Origin: GCA-2683135 sp964507445
GTDB taxonomy: Bacteria > Planctomycetota > GCA-002687715
Assembly (NCBI GenBank): GCA_964507445.1
Contig: CAZDQF010000024.1
Location: 1-64,000, forward strand
DNA length: 64,000 nt
Direction of reading: 5' to 3'
Shown: positions 44,252 through 53,165 of the stretch, in pieces
How positions within the stretch are numbered: position 1 is the first letter of the stretch
How the letters are laid out: every line of letters begins with the position of its first letter
The notes under the pieces: model-generated
The model's database searches: none
Seen by the model: the letters and a program-made list of their open reading frames with translations, nothing else
Told to the model about the DNA's origin: nothing
Made by a program: the position numbers and the translations under genes

Positions 44252-44914
44252 ATGAACTCATTCGTGGCCAAGAGAAGGGAGCAGGGGGGATTCACCCTGA
44301 TCGAGCTGCTGGTGGTCATGGCCATCATCGCCACCCTGGCGGGGCTCGGCATGGTGGGCATCCCCGCGATCATCCGTGAGGCTGACAAGACCGCGGCGAA
44401 GGACCGCCTCAAGGAGGTCTATCGACTCCTGATGATCTATGACGGCAACGAGAAGCGGTGGCCCCGGGAGCCCGGCGCCAAGTTCCCTCTCGCCGTACTG
44501 GAATCCAACATCCTGGACAGGGATGAGAAGTCCTGCGAGATCTTCTTTGATCCCAGCCTCGACTTCGGTCCTGGTCCGGATTGCGAGAACTGCACCGAGG
44601 ACGGCATCTCCTGGACCGGCCCCAGCTTCGAGGGTGGCCGCAGGTACTCGCCGGCCATGCGCAACGCCAACAAGCATGTGATCGTCTGCAACAAGGTGCC
44701 GCCGTTCCTGGGAGAGGATGATCTGGACTTCTTCCCTCACGCGGGCAAGGGGATCGTCTACCTCACCGCAGGCGGTGCCGTGGACTGGATGGCCGCCGGA
44801 AAGTGGTGGCCCGACGGCAACGAAGGGGAGGACTACCCGGTCGTGGGACCGGAGTCCCAACTGGAGCAATTCGCTCGCATGGTCCCCTACGAGACCTGCG
44901 GCGACGAACAGTAA
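44252..44914 (+). CDS. Type IV pilin/type II secretion pseudopilin-like protein
   Basis: A 220-residue protein with a class III signal: a short basic leader (MNSFVAKRREQGG) cut before FTLIELLVVMAII, with the essential Glu5 of the mature protein. The hydrophobic helix continues to about residue 40 and is followed by a polar domain with several Cys (CEIFFDP, CENCTED) that may form disulfides. It probably belongs to a pseudopilus or thin pilus; no assembly ATPase or peptidase gene is in the window, so it is an orphan. AAGGAG precedes the ATG. Confidence 0.85.
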   Translation: MNSFVAKRREQGGFTLIELLVVMAIIATLAGLGMVGIPAIIREADKTAAKDRLKEVYRLLMIYDGNEKRWPREPGAKFPLAVLESNILDRDEKSCEIFFDPSLDFGPGPDCENCTEDGISWTGPSFEGGRRYSPAMRNANKHVIVCNKVPPFLGEDDLDFFPHAGKGIVYLTAGGAVDWMAAGKWWPDGNEGEDYPVVGPESQLEQFARMVPYETCGDEQ

Positions 44915-44936
44915 CCCTGTCGCGTCCGCTGGCGAG

Positions 44937-44970
44937 AGAGCCCGCTGTTCTTCCGAGGACAGCGGGCTCT
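44937..44970 (+). terminator. Hairpin terminator after the pseudopilin gene
   Basis: A 12-bp perfect stem AGAGCCCGCTGT / ACAGCGGGCTCT with a 10-base loop, followed only by TT. Very stable, but the T tract is minimal. Confidence 0.65.
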
Positions 44971-45001
44971 TTGCGTGAACGGTCGTCCGGCAGGGCCATA
45001 A

Positions 45002-45035
45002 GAAAGGGAGGGGCTCCGAAGAGCCCCTCCCTTTC
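45002..45035. terminator. Second, 15-bp perfect hairpin
   Basis: GAAAGGGAGGGGCTC and its exact complement flank a CGAA loop. The A-rich left arm and T-rich right arm make it look like a bidirectional terminator, yet no T tract follows the stem. Confidence 0.55.
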
Positions 45036-45313
45036 AGGAACTATCACCCAACACTTGCTCTGGCTAACACTAGCCAAACTCTTGGTGGCGGCCGTCGCCC
45101 GGGCGCCACGTTGTCTCACCCCTCTCTTCAGCATCCCGTGTGCCAAAGAGCCGCGCTCGCTGCGGTTCCTGGGCTTGCTCCAACCTGTTGGCTGTCAGTG
45201 AGATAAGGGGGGCGCTGTGAGGGCGTGGGAATTGGCCCCGGAATCCCCCTGTAAAGCGGTCCTTACGCCCCACCTCAGCGTGAGAGCAGGGCTGCGGGAC
45301 GATCCGGCTCAAC

Positions 45314-45342
45314 TTGAGAGGCCTCCGTCGCGTTCCTAACAT
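45314..45342 (+). promoter_or_regulatory. Sigma70-like promoter of miaB
   Basis: TTGAGA (45314-45319, five of six), 17 bases, TAACAT (45337-45342, four of six). The start codon at 45367 is about 18 bases after the predicted start site, with CTGGAG between. Confidence 0.62.
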
Positions 45343-45366
45343 CCTGCTCTACCCTTCTCTGGAGAT

Positions 45367-46707
45367 GTGCCGTTGACCCAGGCGACCCAGGTTCGCGCCC
45401 GCCCCACCGTGTTTCTCGAGGACCTGGGGTGCCAGATGAACCGGCTGGACTCCGAGCTGGTGCTGGGCAAGCTCAAGAACGACGGGTACCAGCGGGTGGA
45501 TACTCCTGCGGATGCGGACGTGGTCCTCTACTACACCTGCAGCGTTCGAGAGCACGCCGAAGACAAGGTCCACGGGCGGCTCGGTTCCCTGAAGCGGCTC
45601 AAGGACGAGCGTCCGGAGTTGATCGTGGGGGTCATGGGATGCATGGCCCAGAACCTGAAGGACAAGATCTTCGAGAGAGCCCCACATGTGGATCTTGTGG
45701 TCGGAACGTCACGCTTTGAGGACGTGATCGAGCTCCTGGATCAGGTCAAGGACGGCGAGCGCGTCCTGGCTCTCGATCGCAAGGAACTGTCCTTCGACCG
45801 CGACGTCTCGGTCCGCCCCCGTCGTGAGCAGGCGTTCATCACCGCCATGCGGGGCTGCAACAAGTTCTGCACGTTCTGCATCGTGCCGTTCACCCAGGGG
45901 CGGGAGCGGAGTCGGCCGATCCCGGATCTGGTGGAGGAAGCCAGGCGCTTGCACGACGACGGCGCGGTGGAGCTCACCCTGCTGGGGCAGCGCATCGACA
46001 CCTACGGCCTGGACCTCAAGGACGGGACCACTCTGGCGCGGCTGCTGACGCGCCTCCACGAGGAGGTGCCCGGGGTGCTGCGGATCAACTACATCACGTC
46101 GCACCCGAACCACATGACCGACGAATTGGCGCGGGCCGTGGCGGACCATCCGCGGGTGTCGCGGTACCTCCATCTTCCGGTCCAGTCCGGCAGCGACGCG
46201 GTCCTGCAGGAGATGAACCGCGGCTACACCGTTGACGAGTACCGCCGGGCTGTGGAGACCATGCGGAACCGGGTTGAGGGCCTCTCCATGGCCACGGACT
46301 GGATCGTGGGCTTCCCCGGCGAGACCGAGGCGGACTTCGATCAGAGCGTCGCGCTGCTGCGGGAGATGGACTTCCAGGGGTCATTCGTGTTCAAGTACTC
46401 GCCTCGTTCCGGGACCCGCGCCTTCGACCGCGGCGACCCGGTGCCTCGGGAGGAGAAATCCCGGCGCAATCAGGTGCTGCTCCAGGAGCAGGAGGCCATC
46501 TCCCTGCGACGCAACCATGGTGTCGTGGGCGAGGAGGTGGACGTCCTGGTGGAGGGGCCCAGCAAACGGGACCCGGACAAGTGGATGGGACGGACGAACC
46601 GAAACCAGATCGTCTGCTTCCCCGCCGGACGGGACCTCACCGGTCGCGTGGCTCGCGTGCGGGTCACCCGATGCACTGCGCTAACCCTGTTCGCAGAGCT
46701 CCTCTGA
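45367..46707 (+). CDS. miaB: tRNA-2-methylthio-N6-dimethylallyladenosine synthase MiaB
   Basis: A 446-residue radical-SAM methylthiotransferase acting on A37 of tRNAs. The start is the GTG at 45367. The UPF0004 domain holds the first cluster cysteines (GCQMN, YYTCSVRE, GCMAQN), the radical SAM domain has CNKFCTFC in MRGCNKFCTFCIVPFTQGRE, and a C-terminal TRAM domain is present. IVPFTQGRE and HLPVQSGSD favour MiaB over MtaB or RimO. Followed 14 bases later by ribD. Confidence 0.95.
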   Translation: MPLTQATQVRARPTVFLEDLGCQMNRLDSELVLGKLKNDGYQRVDTPADADVVLYYTCSVREHAEDKVHGRLGSLKRLKDERPELIVGVMGCMAQNLKDKIFERAPHVDLVVGTSRFEDVIELLDQVKDGERVLALDRKELSFDRDVSVRPRREQAFITAMRGCNKFCTFCIVPFTQGRERSRPIPDLVEEARRLHDDGAVELTLLGQRIDTYGLDLKDGTTLARLLTRLHEEVPGVLRINYITSHPNHMTDELARAVADHPRVSRYLHLPVQSGSDAVLQEMNRGYTVDEYRRAVETMRNRVEGLSMATDWIVGFPGETEADFDQSVALLREMDFQGSFVFKYSPRSGTRAFDRGDPVPREEKSRRNQVLLQEQEAISLRRNHGVVGEEVDVLVEGPSKRDPDKWMGRTNRNQIVCFPAGRDLTGRVARVRVTRCTALTLFAELL

Positions 46708-46721
46708 GAAACGGAGTCATG

Positions 46722-47864
46722 ATGGTTGAAGCTGAGATCGACCAGGTGCTGGAACGAGCCATCCGACTCGCGAGGAAGGGGGCCGGATTCGTCGAGCCCA
46801 ACCCGTTGGTGGGTGCGGTGGTGGTCAAGGACGGTGAGGTGGTCGGCGAGGGCTGGCACCGGGAATACGGCGGCCCTCACGCAGAGGTCGTGGCGTTGAC
46901 CGCGGCCGGTGAGGACGCTCGTGGAGCGGACCTCGTCGTGACCCTGGAGCCGTGCTCGACCAAGGGCAAGACCGATCCCTGCACGGACGCCATCATCGCC
47001 TGCGGCATCAAGCGCGTGCTGTTCGCGGTCCCGGACCCGTCGCGAGAGAACGGGGGGCACTCCCGTGAGGTGCTCGAGGACGCCGGGATCGAGGTGATCG
47101 CCCTCGCCATGTCCGATGCGGTCGCCGCGGCGGGGGAGCTCATCAAGGACTTCGTCGCCTACAGATCCGGGACGCTGCCCTGGGTGGTCCTCAAGTGGGC
47201 CATGTCCGCCGACGGCAAGGTCGCCACGGTCACGGGAGATTCTCGCTGGATCAGCAGTGAAGACAGCCGACGGGAGGTCCACGAGGAGCGGCGTCGGGCA
47301 GACGCCGTGGTGGTGGGCCGCGCCACGGTGCGCACCGACGATCCGGAGCTGACCGTCCGCATGTGCGAGGGCAACGGCCATGTGGCCGTGCGGGGTGTCC
47401 TGGACTCCGGGTTGCACCTGGACCCCACGTGCAAGCTCGCCATGTCCGCCGGGGATGTGCCCACCTGGGTGTTCCATTGCGCGGGTGAGGAGGCTGATGA
47501 TCGCCGGGCTGCCCTGGAGGCCCTGGGAGTTCGGGTGATCGGTGTCGCCCCCGGCACGGGCGGGCGCCTGAACCTGAAGGAGGCCCTGGCCCACCTGCGA
47601 TCCGCCGGCCTGCATCGCATCCTGGTGGAAGGGGGCCCCACGGTGCATGGCGCCCTGCTGTCCGAGGGCCTGGCGGATTGGGCCCGTGTCTATGTATGCC
47701 CCATGCTCATCGGTGGCATCACCGCTCCCGGCCCCGTGGCCGGAGCGGGGTTCCCGACCATCGACGACGCCGCCTGGTTGTCCGATCTCCACCTCCGCAT
47801 CGTGGGGAGTCCGGCCTCCGACTTCGTCATCGAGGGGCGCATCGGCGGCAACGGAAAGCGCTGA
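46722..47864 (+). CDS. ribD: Riboflavin biosynthesis protein RibD (deaminase-reductase)
   Basis: A 380-residue bifunctional enzyme. The deaminase half (1-145) has the zinc site PHAEVVAL with catalytic Glu and the Cys pair in EPCSTKGKTDPCTDA; the usual His after CS is Thr here. The reductase half (about 150-375) has KWAMSADGKVAT, SRWISSEDSRREVHEERRRADAVVVGRATVRTDDPELTVR and LVEGGPTVHGALL. ATG 46722 is preferred because ACGGAG is well spaced; ATG 46719 is one codon earlier. Other rib genes are not in the window. Confidence 0.93.
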   Translation: MVEAEIDQVLERAIRLARKGAGFVEPNPLVGAVVVKDGEVVGEGWHREYGGPHAEVVALTAAGEDARGADLVVTLEPCSTKGKTDPCTDAIIACGIKRVLFAVPDPSRENGGHSREVLEDAGIEVIALAMSDAVAAAGELIKDFVAYRSGTLPWVVLKWAMSADGKVATVTGDSRWISSEDSRREVHEERRRADAVVVGRATVRTDDPELTVRMCEGNGHVAVRGVLDSGLHLDPTCKLAMSAGDVPTWVFHCAGEEADDRRAALEALGVRVIGVAPGTGGRLNLKEALAHLRSAGLHRILVEGGPTVHGALLSEGLADWARVYVCPMLIGGITAPGPVAGAGFPTIDDAAWLSDLHLRIVGSPASDFVIEGRIGGNGKR

Positions 47865-47868
47865 GCCG

Positions 47869-48057
47869 GTGTCCTCCCGCCGCGTCGGGCCGTTGTCCGC
47901 TCTCGGGGCCCTTCTGGTCTTCCTGGCCACCTTCGCCTTGTGCCTCTTCGGGACCGCGGGCGTGGTCCTCGTGGTCGGCCTTCTCATCCTTGCGGACGTC
48001 GTCGTTGGCCTCTGCAAGGGCGACCTCAAGGTCCGGGTCAGGCGTCCTCGCTGGTAG
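47869..48057 (+). CDS. Small membrane protein, unrecognised
   Basis: A 62-residue peptide starting at a GTG four bases after the ribD stop. It holds two hydrophobic segments (about 8-28 LSALGALLVFLATFALCLFG and 30-46 AGVVLVVGLLILADVVVGL) and a basic tail (KGDLKVRVRRPRW). No Shine-Dalgarno is evident; it may be translated by coupling to ribD. The hydrophobic pattern and basic end support a real gene, but the family is unknown. Confidence 0.5.
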   Translation: MSSRRVGPLSALGALLVFLATFALCLFGTAGVVLVVGLLILADVVVGLCKGDLKVRVRRPRW

Positions 48058-48233
48058 TCGGGCAATTCAGCGGACGCTGCGCCAAGGGTCAGGTCAGGTC
48101 TGTGGTCCGCATGGTGCGGGCGCCGGATGCTCCAGTCGGATTCAGTCCTGACGCGCTCTTCAGAGATGCGTCTCTACGGCGCGCCACGACGGTCTCCGGG
48201 CGGCGGCAACGACTGGAGTGTCCGGTATCTATC

Positions 48234-48581
48234 TCAGCCGAGCACACCCTTGTGCCAGCTGATGACACCGTCTGCGGCGCTGAGGATCAGGTCGAAGCGT
48301 ACGGACGTGTCGGGCGCCAGGCCGGCCCTTCGTGCCAGGTGTCGCCAGGCTCGCTGGAGCCTCAGGGCCTTGGCGCGGTCGACGGACAGGTCCGCCTGGA
48401 TGCGATGGCGACGCCGGTAGCGGACCTCCACCACGACGACCACGGGACCCTCTCGGAGCAGCAGGTCGATCTCGTCCTGCCCGCAGCGGAGATTGCGCCC
48501 GATCACGCGCAGGCCTCTCCGCTTCAAGAAGCGGGCCGCCCGACGTTCCAGCCTGTGGCCCGTGCGCCATCCGGTCAGCAT
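48234..48581 (-). CDS. YraN/UPF0102 nuclease-fold protein
   Basis: A 115-residue protein with the restriction-endonuclease-like core: AARFLKRRGLRVIGRNLRC, GQDEIDLLLREG, VVVVVEVRYRR (E-x-K replaced by E-V-R), and later DRAKALRLQRAWRHLARR and FDLI. The family is universal in bacteria and may act on branched DNA, but its role is unsettled. Lys of the EVK triad is Arg here. Downstream of yajC on the same strand. Confidence 0.85.
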   Translation of the reverse strand: MLTGWRTGHRLERRAARFLKRRGLRVIGRNLRCGQDEIDLLLREGPVVVVVEVRYRRRHRIQADLSVDRAKALRLQRAWRHLARRAGLAPDTSVRFDLILSAADGVISWHKGVLG

Positions 48582-48615
48582 CCCCGCAGCTTAAGCGGCA
48601 GGGGGGACAGCGGGC

Positions 48616-48981
48616 TCAGCTCGCCTGCTCGGCGGCCTTCTCTTTCGGGCTTGCGGTCTTGGCGCTGTCCTTGGAGGAACCGCTGCCTTCGTCCAGGACC
48701 CGCACCACCGCGTCCCGCACGACACGGAGCTTGGCCCCATCGAGATCCAGGACCACCTCGTGTTCACGGACGTCCCGGATCTTGGCCACGATTCCACCTT
48801 GGGTGAGGACCTTGTCGCCCTTGCCGAGAGCTGCCCGCATGGCCGCCTGCTGCTTGCGTTCCTTGCTCTGTGGCCGGATCAGGAGGAAGTAGAAGATCAC
48901 GAACATCAGCGCCAGGGGCACCAACATGTCCGTGAATCCGCTTTGCTGAAGCAGGTACGACGCGGAGGGGTAGTCACACAT
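48616..48981 (-). CDS. yajC: Preprotein translocase subunit YajC
   Basis: A 121-residue SecDF-associated protein with one N-terminal membrane helix (LVPLALMFVIFYFLLIRPQSKERK, residues 20-43) and the typical cytoplasmic SH3-like part (GDKVLTQGGIVAKIRDVREHEVVLDL). The C-terminus has a Ser/Lys/Glu-rich tail. The start at 48981 has a TAACGT box eight bases upstream and no Shine-Dalgarno. SecD/SecF are not in this window. Confidence 0.92.
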   Translation of the reverse strand: MCDYPSASYLLQQSGFTDMLVPLALMFVIFYFLLIRPQSKERKQQAAMRAALGKGDKVLTQGGIVAKIRDVREHEVVLDLDGAKLRVVRDAVVRVLDEGSGSSKDSAKTASPKEKAAEQAS

Positions 48982-49072
48982 AATGAACAACGTTATGTGG
49001 GATCCGGTGTCCGGGCAACCGGGCTCCCCGGGTGTCTCGGATCCTGCTAAGAAGGGGGCGGTTCTCCGAGCT

Positions 49073-50176
49073 ATGACCACCCCAACCACACCTCAGCGCA
49101 TCCTGGTCGCCATGAGCGGCGGGGTGGATTCCAGCGTCGCCGCCGGTCTCCTGGTGGAGCAGGGATTTGACGTTGTGGGAGCGTTCATGCGCAACGGCGT
49201 GAAGGCCAACCCGGCCCGCTCCCATCGCCAGGGTTGTTGCGGTCTGGATGACGCCTCCGACGCTCGGAGGGTGGCGGATCGGCTGGGGATCCCGTTCTAC
49301 GCGTTGAACTTCGAGGATGCGTTCGAGGAGCTCATCGGCGACTTCGTCCATGCCTATGCGGAGGGGCGGACGCCGAACCCGTGCATCGAGTGCAACCGCA
49401 AGTTCAAGATGGGGGCCTTGCTGCATCTGGCGCGCCGCCTCGATGCGTCGGCGGTGGCCACGGGCCACTATGCTCGCATCGAAAGGCGAGCCGATCGGTG
49501 GTGCGTGGCCCAGGGCGCGGACGTGGACAAGGACCAGTCCTACGTCCTGTTCGGCCTGGACCAGGACGTGTTGGAGCACACCCGGCTCCCTCTTGGTCAT
49601 CTGACCAAGCGGGAGGTGCGTCGCCACGCGCGACGGCTGGAGCTTCCTGTAGCGGAGAAACCCGAGAGCATGGAGATCTGCTTCGTGCCCACCGGGGACT
49701 ACCGCGATGTGCTGCGGGAGCGCGCAGGAGACGTGCTACGGCCCGGCCCCATTGTCGATCAATCAGGGGTCGTCATCGGGCGGCATGATGGGACCGCGTC
49801 TTTCACGATCGGGCAGCGGCGGGGTCTGCCTGGGGGGCAGCGGGACCCGATCTACGTCACCGCCCTCGATCCGGAGACGGCCACCGTCACCGTCGGGGAC
49901 AAGGGGGACCTGCTGAGGACCCGGTTCGTCGTGCGCGACGTGGTGTGGTCCGGGGAGGCGCCGCCGCCACGGGGGACCGTCCTGCGTGGGCGCATGCAGA
50001 TCCGTGCGCATCATGAGCCCGTTCCTGCGGCGGTGACCGCCGTGGGCGACGACACGCTGGATGTGGTGCTGGATGCGCCCGTCGAGGCGGTGACTCCGGG
50101 ACAGGCCGCCGTCCTCTACGGCGAAGATCGGGTCCTGGTGGGGGGCTGGATCACCCGGGAAGAGGTGGCGGTGTGA
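49073..50176 (+). CDS. mnmA: tRNA 2-thiouridylase MnmA
   Basis: A 367-residue enzyme that thiolates U34 of Lys, Glu and Gln tRNAs. The start is set at ATG 49073 (MTTPTTPQRILVAMSGG); an upstream ATG at 48983 would add an unlikely polar stretch across the yajC promoter. It has the PP-loop AMSGGVDSSVA, the first catalytic Cys in NPCIECN, ATGHYAR, KDQSYVLF, and the second Cys in MEICFVPTGDY, then the beta-barrel domain. Overlaps the VWA gene by four bases. Confidence 0.95.
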   Translation: MTTPTTPQRILVAMSGGVDSSVAAGLLVEQGFDVVGAFMRNGVKANPARSHRQGCCGLDDASDARRVADRLGIPFYALNFEDAFEELIGDFVHAYAEGRTPNPCIECNRKFKMGALLHLARRLDASAVATGHYARIERRADRWCVAQGADVDKDQSYVLFGLDQDVLEHTRLPLGHLTKREVRRHARRLELPVAEKPESMEICFVPTGDYRDVLRERAGDVLRPGPIVDQSGVVIGRHDGTASFTIGQRRGLPGGQRDPIYVTALDPETATVTVGDKGDLLRTRFVVRDVVWSGEAPPPRGTVLRGRMQIRAHHEPVPAAVTAVGDDTLDVVLDAPVEAVTPGQAAVLYGEDRVLVGGWITREEVAV

Positions 50177-52434
50177 ACCGACCCAGGTGGGCGGCCGCTC
50201 CATCACTGGTGTCCTCTCCCAGGCTGGATCTCGCGCTCGTCGTCGTTGCGGCTCTCTCATGCGTCCTGGCGGCCGTTGGCGTCTGGCTGCCGGCGTCGCC
50301 GGGAGCGACGGAGCACGTGCACCTCGTGGACCTCTCGAGGAGCTGCTCCGCTGACCCGTCACGCCTCATCCGGGCCTTGTCTCGGCGCCTGGAGCCTGGC
50401 GCCGGGGTCGATCCCGTGGCCGTCGTGGGCTTCGCCGAGGAGCCCCTTCTCCTGGCTCCGCTGCGTCCTGCGGATGACCTGTCTTCAGCCTTGGAGACCT
50501 CGCTGGCCAGGGTGCGGACGTTGCCTGGGGATCGCCTGGGGGCATCCGACGTCGAGGCCGGGGCGGCGCTCGCTGATTCGCTGCCGGGAGTGGCGGGCGG
50601 GACGCGCATCATCCACCTCTGGAGTGACCTTCGATTCCCCGCCGAGGTGCTGGAGGGTATCCGCGGCGATCTGGCGCCCGGTACTCAACTGCGCCTCCGT
50701 GGACCGCTGCTCGAGCCGGAGCCGTCTCTCCGCCTCGGGGTGAAGGGACCGATCCCGGCGCTCGCGCCCGGCGAGCCCGCGGTGGTCCGGGTCGTGGTGC
50801 ACATCGGAGGAACCGGGGCGCGCACGATCCAGGTGTCGAGCGGCGCGCGGTCGTATGACGTGAGGGTGAGGCCGGAGTGGCCGGGCGAAGTGTCGGTGAC
50901 TGTTGAGCCTGCTGCGGAGGCTGAGTGGGTGCGGGTGACCGCCACGGACCCGCGGGGCGAGTTGCCCGAGACGACCCTCCGGCTCGCCACCGGAGCCAGC
51001 GGGCGAACGCTCGTGTGGGTCTACGGTGACGCGGACCTGAACTTGCCTCGGGAGCGCTTCCAGTTGACTTCGGACTTGCAGCGGGCTGCCGCCGTCGTCG
51101 TGACCAATCAGGAAGCGGACAGGTCGCTCCGGGAATTCTGGCGCCGTGAACTCGCCCCAGCCCTGACGGAGCGTGGACAGGGGGTCGTGGTGCTGGGAGG
51201 GCCGCGGGCGTTCCGAGCTGGTGGATACGCTGGCGTCCCGACCCTGGAGGAGCTGCTCCCGCTGTCCTCGCGGGCTCCTGAGGGTCGGGATGTGTGCGTG
51301 GCCCTGGACCGATCCGGCAGCATGGATCGGGACGAACGCCTGATCCGAGCCGTGGAGGCCGTCGAACGACTGGCGAGAGGACTGGGGCCCGGGGATCGCT
51401 TGCAGGTGTGGCCCTTCGGCGCCAGCGCGATGGAGCCCATCCCCGCGTCCCTCGTTGCCCCGGGGGAGTTCCTTGAGTTGGCCATGGACCCCATGCGGCG
51501 ATTGGTGCCGACGGGGGGGACACGGTTGATGGGGGCGCTCAACGAGGCTGCCGCCGTGGCGTCCGCCGCGCGGGACCGTCAGCCGGTCCTGGCGGTGCTC
51601 TCGGACCTCCGAGACGATCGGATGACCAGCGAGATGGTCGAAGACGTCCGAACCCGCGTCGCGGCGTTCAAGGGCGCGGCGACGGTGCTGCTGCTCGATC
51701 CAACGGATCGCACCACAAGCCTCGCAGCAGAGCTCGGGCTAAGGGTCGTCCCCGTGCGGGAGCTGACTCCGGAGCTGTTCCTCGCCAACGTGGACGGAGA
51801 GAGCTGGCTGGCTGAGGCGGTGGATACTCGTTGGATCACACCGGTAGAGGGGGCCCCGGAGGCGGGCTCCCTGCGAGCCCGTAATCTGGTGCTGAGGGGG
51901 AGCGGCGCCCGGGTCTTCCTCGAGACCACGCAGGGAGCGCCCCTGCTGGCGGACGCTCGCCGCGGTGCCGGGCGGATCATGGCGTTCGCAGGCGATCCGG
52001 GATTGGAGAGTTGGACCCGCGCCCTGGTCCCCTTGATGATCGAGGCGGTGGCTTTCCGCGGGCGGCCCGTGAGCGCCAGCGTCGATCACCGGGGACTGAC
52101 CGTGGGGCTGCCGGCGGGCTTTCTCGGTCCGTTCTCCGTGGGCTGGAGCGAAGGGGGGCGACCCCGAACCGCGGCCTTGTCGGAACGATCTCCTGGGATC
52201 TGGTGGTCGCCGGGTACCAGGCCCACCGGAGCGGTCCGGGTCTTCGATGAGACCGGGACCCCCGTGTTCTCGGGTCAAGCCGCCGTCCTGGACGATCCGG
52301 AGTACCTGTCCGGTCCGCTGGCGACGCCTCTGATCGAGGACAGGCCGGTCCCGACGGGGGCCACGGTCCGCTGGCCGTTAGGGCTGATCGCTCTCCTCGC
52401 CATGGGCCTCCTGGTGCTCAGGCGAGCCCCATAA
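50173..52434 (+). CDS. Membrane protein with two tandem VWA-type domains
   Basis: A 753-residue protein starting at the GTG at 50173 in a GTGA overlap with mnmA. N-terminal helix at about 17-40, then a first VWA-like domain (about 50-170) with a weak MIDAS DLSRS, a beta-sandwich stretch, and a second VWA domain (about 370-545) with a good MIDAS: DRSGS, Thr in TGGT and Asp in LSDLRDD. A final helix sits at about 735-750 (PLGLIALLAMGLLVLRR). The layout resembles BatA-like or membrane-anchored glutamine-amidotransferase-like proteins common in planctomycetes. MoxR ATPase and DUF58 partners are not adjacent. Confidence 0.78.
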   Translation: MNRPRWAAAPSLVSSPRLDLALVVVAALSCVLAAVGVWLPASPGATEHVHLVDLSRSCSADPSRLIRALSRRLEPGAGVDPVAVVGFAEEPLLLAPLRPADDLSSALETSLARVRTLPGDRLGASDVEAGAALADSLPGVAGGTRIIHLWSDLRFPAEVLEGIRGDLAPGTQLRLRGPLLEPEPSLRLGVKGPIPALAPGEPAVVRVVVHIGGTGARTIQVSSGARSYDVRVRPEWPGEVSVTVEPAAEAEWVRVTATDPRGELPETTLRLATGASGRTLVWVYGDADLNLPRERFQLTSDLQRAAAVVVTNQEADRSLREFWRRELAPALTERGQGVVVLGGPRAFRAGGYAGVPTLEELLPLSSRAPEGRDVCVALDRSGSMDRDERLIRAVEAVERLARGLGPGDRLQVWPFGASAMEPIPASLVAPGEFLELAMDPMRRLVPTGGTRLMGALNEAAAVASAARDRQPVLAVLSDLRDDRMTSEMVEDVRTRVAAFKGAATVLLLDPTDRTTSLAAELGLRVVPVRELTPELFLANVDGESWLAEAVDTRWITPVEGAPEAGSLRARNLVLRGSGARVFLETTQGAPLLADARRGAGRIMAFAGDPGLESWTRALVPLMIEAVAFRGRPVSASVDHRGLTVGLPAGFLGPFSVGWSEGGRPRTAALSERSPGIWWSPGTRPTGAVRVFDETGTPVFSGQAAVLDDPEYLSGPLATPLIEDRPVPTGATVRWPLGLIALLAMGLLVLRRAP

Positions 52435-52535
52435 TCACGTCTGTTTCGGTGGGTTTCTCTCAAGATTCGCCTGCCAGTCCATCCGATAGCTGGGTCAGAG
52501 GTTGAGGGGCGTGAGGTGCCTCTCCAAGGAGACCC

Positions 52536-53141
52536 ATGGCCAAGATCGCTATCGCATCGCTGTTCCTTCTTTCTGCCTGCGTCACCACCTACGAGAACGG
52601 CCAGCTGGTCGCCGAGCGCGAGGATCGCTCCGGGAAGCCCAGCCGACTGGAGCGGGTCCAGGAACAGGTGAACAGCCGCATCGAGCGTCTGAAGTACCAG
52701 TACGGCAAGGAGCTCCTTGGCACCCTCCAGGAGCTGATCGCCCTCGAAGAGTTGGCGATTGAGCCCATCGGGCAGGCGTTCCAGACCGCGGACTCCCGGA
52801 CCCGCGCCAACCTGGTCTACGTCCTCGGCTACATCGGTGGTGCCGCGGCCCGGAAGTGGGTCGTGGCCGGACTCAGCGATGAGAGCGAGGTCGTGCGTTA
52901 TGAATCCGCCGCCGCGCTGATGCAACTGGGTGACTGGAGCGCGGTTCCGGTGCTCATCACGTTCATGGACTCCGATAGTCGGCGTCTGCGATACAAGGCC
53001 CACGAGATCTTGCGATTGAAGACGAAGCAGGATTTCGGATACGACTTCAACGCGGAGACAGCCGGCCGCACTGAGGCGATTCAACAATGGAAGTCGTGGT
53101 GGAGTGGCCGCCGCGACGAGTTGATCTACGGCAATGACTGA
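52536..53141 (+). CDS. HEAT-repeat lipoprotein
   Basis: A 201-residue lipoprotein (MAKIAIASLFLLSAC, lipobox LLSAC) preceded by a strong AAGGAG. A charged helical part (RLERVQEQVNSRIERLKYQYG) leads to three HEAT-type repeats at about 65-165 (ALEELAIEPIGQAF, TRANLVYVLGYIGG, VRYESAAALMQLGDWSAVPVLI). It ends in KTKQDFGYDFN...QQWKSWWSGRR, the W-x-x-WW module also found in three other proteins here. Likely a scaffold at the inner or outer membrane; the partner is unknown. Confidence 0.78.
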   Translation: MAKIAIASLFLLSACVTTYENGQLVAEREDRSGKPSRLERVQEQVNSRIERLKYQYGKELLGTLQELIALEELAIEPIGQAFQTADSRTRANLVYVLGYIGGAAARKWVVAGLSDESEVVRYESAAALMQLGDWSAVPVLITFMDSDSRRLRYKAHEILRLKTKQDFGYDFNAETAGRTEAIQQWKSWWSGRRDELIYGND

Positions 53142-53165
53142 CCCCTCACGGACGAATCGGCTGTC

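Larger units (their letters stand above)
44915..45366. other. 452-bp intergenic region with two strong hairpins and the miaB promoter
   Basis: After the pseudopilin stop come two near-perfect hairpins (44937-44970 and 45002-45035). The part from 45036 to 45313 shows no convincing gene. At the right end is the miaB promoter (45314-45342). A small structured RNA cannot be excluded, but no known RNA motif was recognised. Confidence 0.5.

Noticed and set aside
45070..45342. Minus-strand 90-codon frame in the pseudopilin-miaB gap
   Set aside because: No Shine-Dalgarno, basic low-information sequence, and it overlaps the miaB promoter.
48058..48233. GGTCAGGTCAGG segment resembling bacterial SRP RNA
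   Set aside because: The conserved GGAA tetraloop and GGAAGCAGC segment are missing and no long hairpin forms.
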